Origin: Ignavibacteria bacterium
GTDB lineage: Bacteria > Bacteroidota > Ignavibacteria > Tepidaquicellales > OLB5
Direction of reading: 5' to 3'
NCBI GenBank assembly: GCA_030835085.1
Contig: JAUQWQ010000142.1
Coordinates: 1-41,144, forward strand
Length of the DNA: 41,144 bases
The stretch's first letter is position 1; each line of letters starts with the position of its first letter. The notes under the pieces are model-generated. The model ran no database searches and had not been told where the DNA came from. It saw nothing but the letters and a program-made list of their open reading frames with translations. The translations under genes were made by a program, and so were the position numbers. This document shows positions 39,964 to 41,144 of this stretch, one piece after another.

Positions 39964-40928
39964 GCATCCGCCGGCAGACCCGGTTTTAGATCAAATTGCG
40001 GATTAGGAATTTCGATCTTTATTGCAAAAACGAGCTTTGTCCGTTCATCGGGAGTCTGTATGTTTTTGGGGGTGAACTCCGCTTCAGGTGAAATAAAAAT
40101 TATCTTACCCTTATAATTTTTATCTTTAAACGCGTCAATTGTTATATCAGCTTCCTGCCCGAGCTTCACTTTCGCAAGTTCAGTTTCAGGAATATATATT
40201 ACAAGATTCACTGTTTCAAGATTGCTTAATCTCAGTAAAGAACCGCCCATTACGGCATTTTCACCTTCTTCAATGAATTTTTTTGAAACGAAACCGTCTG
40301 AAGGAGCATATACTTTGCAGTCTTCAATATTTTGTTTCAGCAAGTCAACCATCGAAACAGCTTTTTTAAGATTTGCCTGTGCCTGCTCAATTTCTTCGGG
40401 TCTGATAATAGTTTTCACCTTTGCGAGATTCTCTTTTGTGGAATTATACTGCGTCACAGTAAGGTCATACCTGCCTACAGCATCATCATAAAGTTTTTTT
40501 GTCGTTGCATCCTGCCTGTAGAGCTCTTCTGCGCGCTCTTTATCCTGCCTGGCTAGCTCCATATTTATCTTTGCCTGTTTAACCAGCTCTTCGGATTGTT
40601 TTATATCTTCGCGCCTTGCCCCTGAGCGCAGCAGCTTTAACTGGGCATTGGCAAGGTCAACTCCCGCTTCTGACTGTCTTAATTGTATATCAAGCAGGTC
40701 ATGGCTTATTTCAACCAGCAGGTCGCCTTTTTTTACACGGTCACCTTCTTTAAAATTTATTTTGTTTATTGTTCCGGATGTTTTGCTGCTAATGGTAACG
40801 TTGACCGACTCTATTGTACCTGAAGCGCTTATCGAATTAGTATCTTTGCCGTTGCCGCAGCCGGAAATATATAAAACAAAACTTAAAACCCCTGCAACTA
40901 CTGAAATTAATTTAAATTTCCCGTTCAT
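39942..40928 (-). CDS. HlyD-family periplasmic adaptor lipoprotein (YbhG-like)
   Basis: A 328-residue membrane-fusion protein. The signal peptide ends in lipobox ISGC (Cys24). A biotinyl-lipoyl-like half (VNVTISSKTSGTINKINFKE, GDRVKKGDLLVEIS), a long alpha-helical coiled-coil hairpin (about 85-195, rich in Q, K, E), the second lipoyl half (VYAPSDGFVSKKFIEEGENA) and a beta-barrel domain (IPETELAKVKLGQEADITID) follow in order. It links the inner membrane ABC pump to an outer membrane channel. The start overlaps the tetR stop by 4 nt (ATGA). Its 3' end lies in a heptad repeat. Confidence 0.93.
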   Translation of the reverse strand: MNGKFKLISVVAGVLSFVLYISGCGNGKDTNSISASGTIESVNVTISSKTSGTINKINFKEGDRVKKGDLLVEISHDLLDIQLRQSEAGVDLANAQLKLLRSGARREDIKQSEELVKQAKINMELARQDKERAEELYRQDATTKKLYDDAVGRYDLTVTQYNSTKENLAKVKTIIRPEEIEQAQANLKKAVSMVDLLKQNIEDCKVYAPSDGFVSKKFIEEGENAVMGGSLLRLSNLETVNLVIYIPETELAKVKLGQEADITIDAFKDKNYKGKIIFISPEAEFTPKNIQTPDERTKLVFAIKIEIPNPQFDLKPGLPADATLRITN

Positions 40929-41144
40929 AATTTTATTTTGTTAAAAATTACCTGTCCTTTTTCTGTAAGTATGCCGTTGAGAAGAATTTTAAATGCATAA
41001 TGCACGGCATCGTTATAACTGAATCTCGTTGAGATCAGAAATTGAGGATTTACCACATTGCGAATTGCACCGGTTATTAGTGTTATTATCAATTCAGGTG
41101 GATATTTTTTTATAAGCTCTTCCTTCTGTCCCTGTTGTATTATT
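40925..41144 (-). CDS. TetR-family regulator, C-terminal part (truncated by window edge)
   Basis: The last 73 codons of a gene entering from the right edge: YPPELIITLITGAIRNVVNP, then FSYNDAVHYAFKILLNGILT and EKGQVIFNKIKL before TGA. The helical character and the ending FKILLNGILTEKG fit the ligand-binding C-terminus of TetR repressors. The stop overlaps the hlyD ATG by 4 nt. A TetR gene heading an HlyD-ABC export operon matches the cecR-ybhGFSR order, where the regulator controls the pump. The DNA-binding part is outside the window. Confidence 0.7.
   Translation of the reverse strand, partial: IIQQGQKEELIKKYPPELIITLITGAIRNVVNPQFLISTRFSYNDAVHYAFKILLNGILTEKGQVIFNKIKL

Overview
The window reads as a chromosomal segment of a Bacteroidota/Chlorobiota-group bacterium, most likely Ignavibacteria-like. 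This rests on an AT-rich sequence, a Por/type IX (T9SS) C-terminal sorting domain with the SLSQNYPNPFNP signature, a fused ccoN-ccoO gene with a mono-heme CcoP, many short lipoproteins, and at least one promoter of the Bacteroidota form TTTG-N20-TAnnTTTG. Species is not inferable. Most genes are ordinary accessory or housekeeping genes. The unusual material lies in the intergenic spaces and in one tRNA/complex I-like region.

Layout. 1-7943 (minus) is a cbb3 oxidase region: ccoI, ccoS, a Cys/Met PLP enzyme, then ccoNO, ccoQ, ccoP and a truncated ccoG. 8130-15893 (plus) carries two lipoproteins, upp, a bifunctional (p)ppGpp synthetase/hydrolase, a TolB-like propeller protein and an M28 peptidase with PA and PDZ domains. 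15894-16373 has no gene and is packed with small hairpin repeats. 16374-21633 (minus) holds a DUF4920-like protein, two small beta-barrel candidates, a T9SS-secreted propeller protein and glmS. 21733-26878 (minus) encodes diverged complex I membrane-arm proteins (NuoJ-, NuoK-, NuoL-tail- and NuoN-like). Between them lie a GIY-YIG gene, one intact tRNA-Leu(CAA) and three tRNA-Leu copies enlarged by hairpin insertions. 26974-30950 is trxA and dnaE. 31143-32540 (plus) is a POT-family peptide transporter. 32675-34914 (minus) is a run of six very small membrane proteins. 35050-35466 is a lone FN3-like secreted protein. 35684-41144 (minus) is a tetR-hlyD-ABC-ABC-permease-permease export operon with the same order as E. 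coli cecR-ybhGFSR, but with the double ATPase split in two.

The most interesting signals are four. (i) The tRNA-Leu copies have hairpins placed cleanly in the acceptor strand, D-loop and T-loop. (ii) The NuoK- and NuoN-like proteins lack residues essential for proton transfer in canonical complex I. (iii) Strictly 7-nt-periodic repeats sit at six intergenic junctions with different heptamer sequences, some of them supplying stop codons. (iv) Intergenic hairpin families show compensatory stem changes. The first ABC ATPase gene has no canonical start codon next to such a heptad repeat. The (p)ppGpp gene has only a TTG start, directly behind a strong terminator. All assignments come from reading the sequence and recalled family knowledge; no database search was run.
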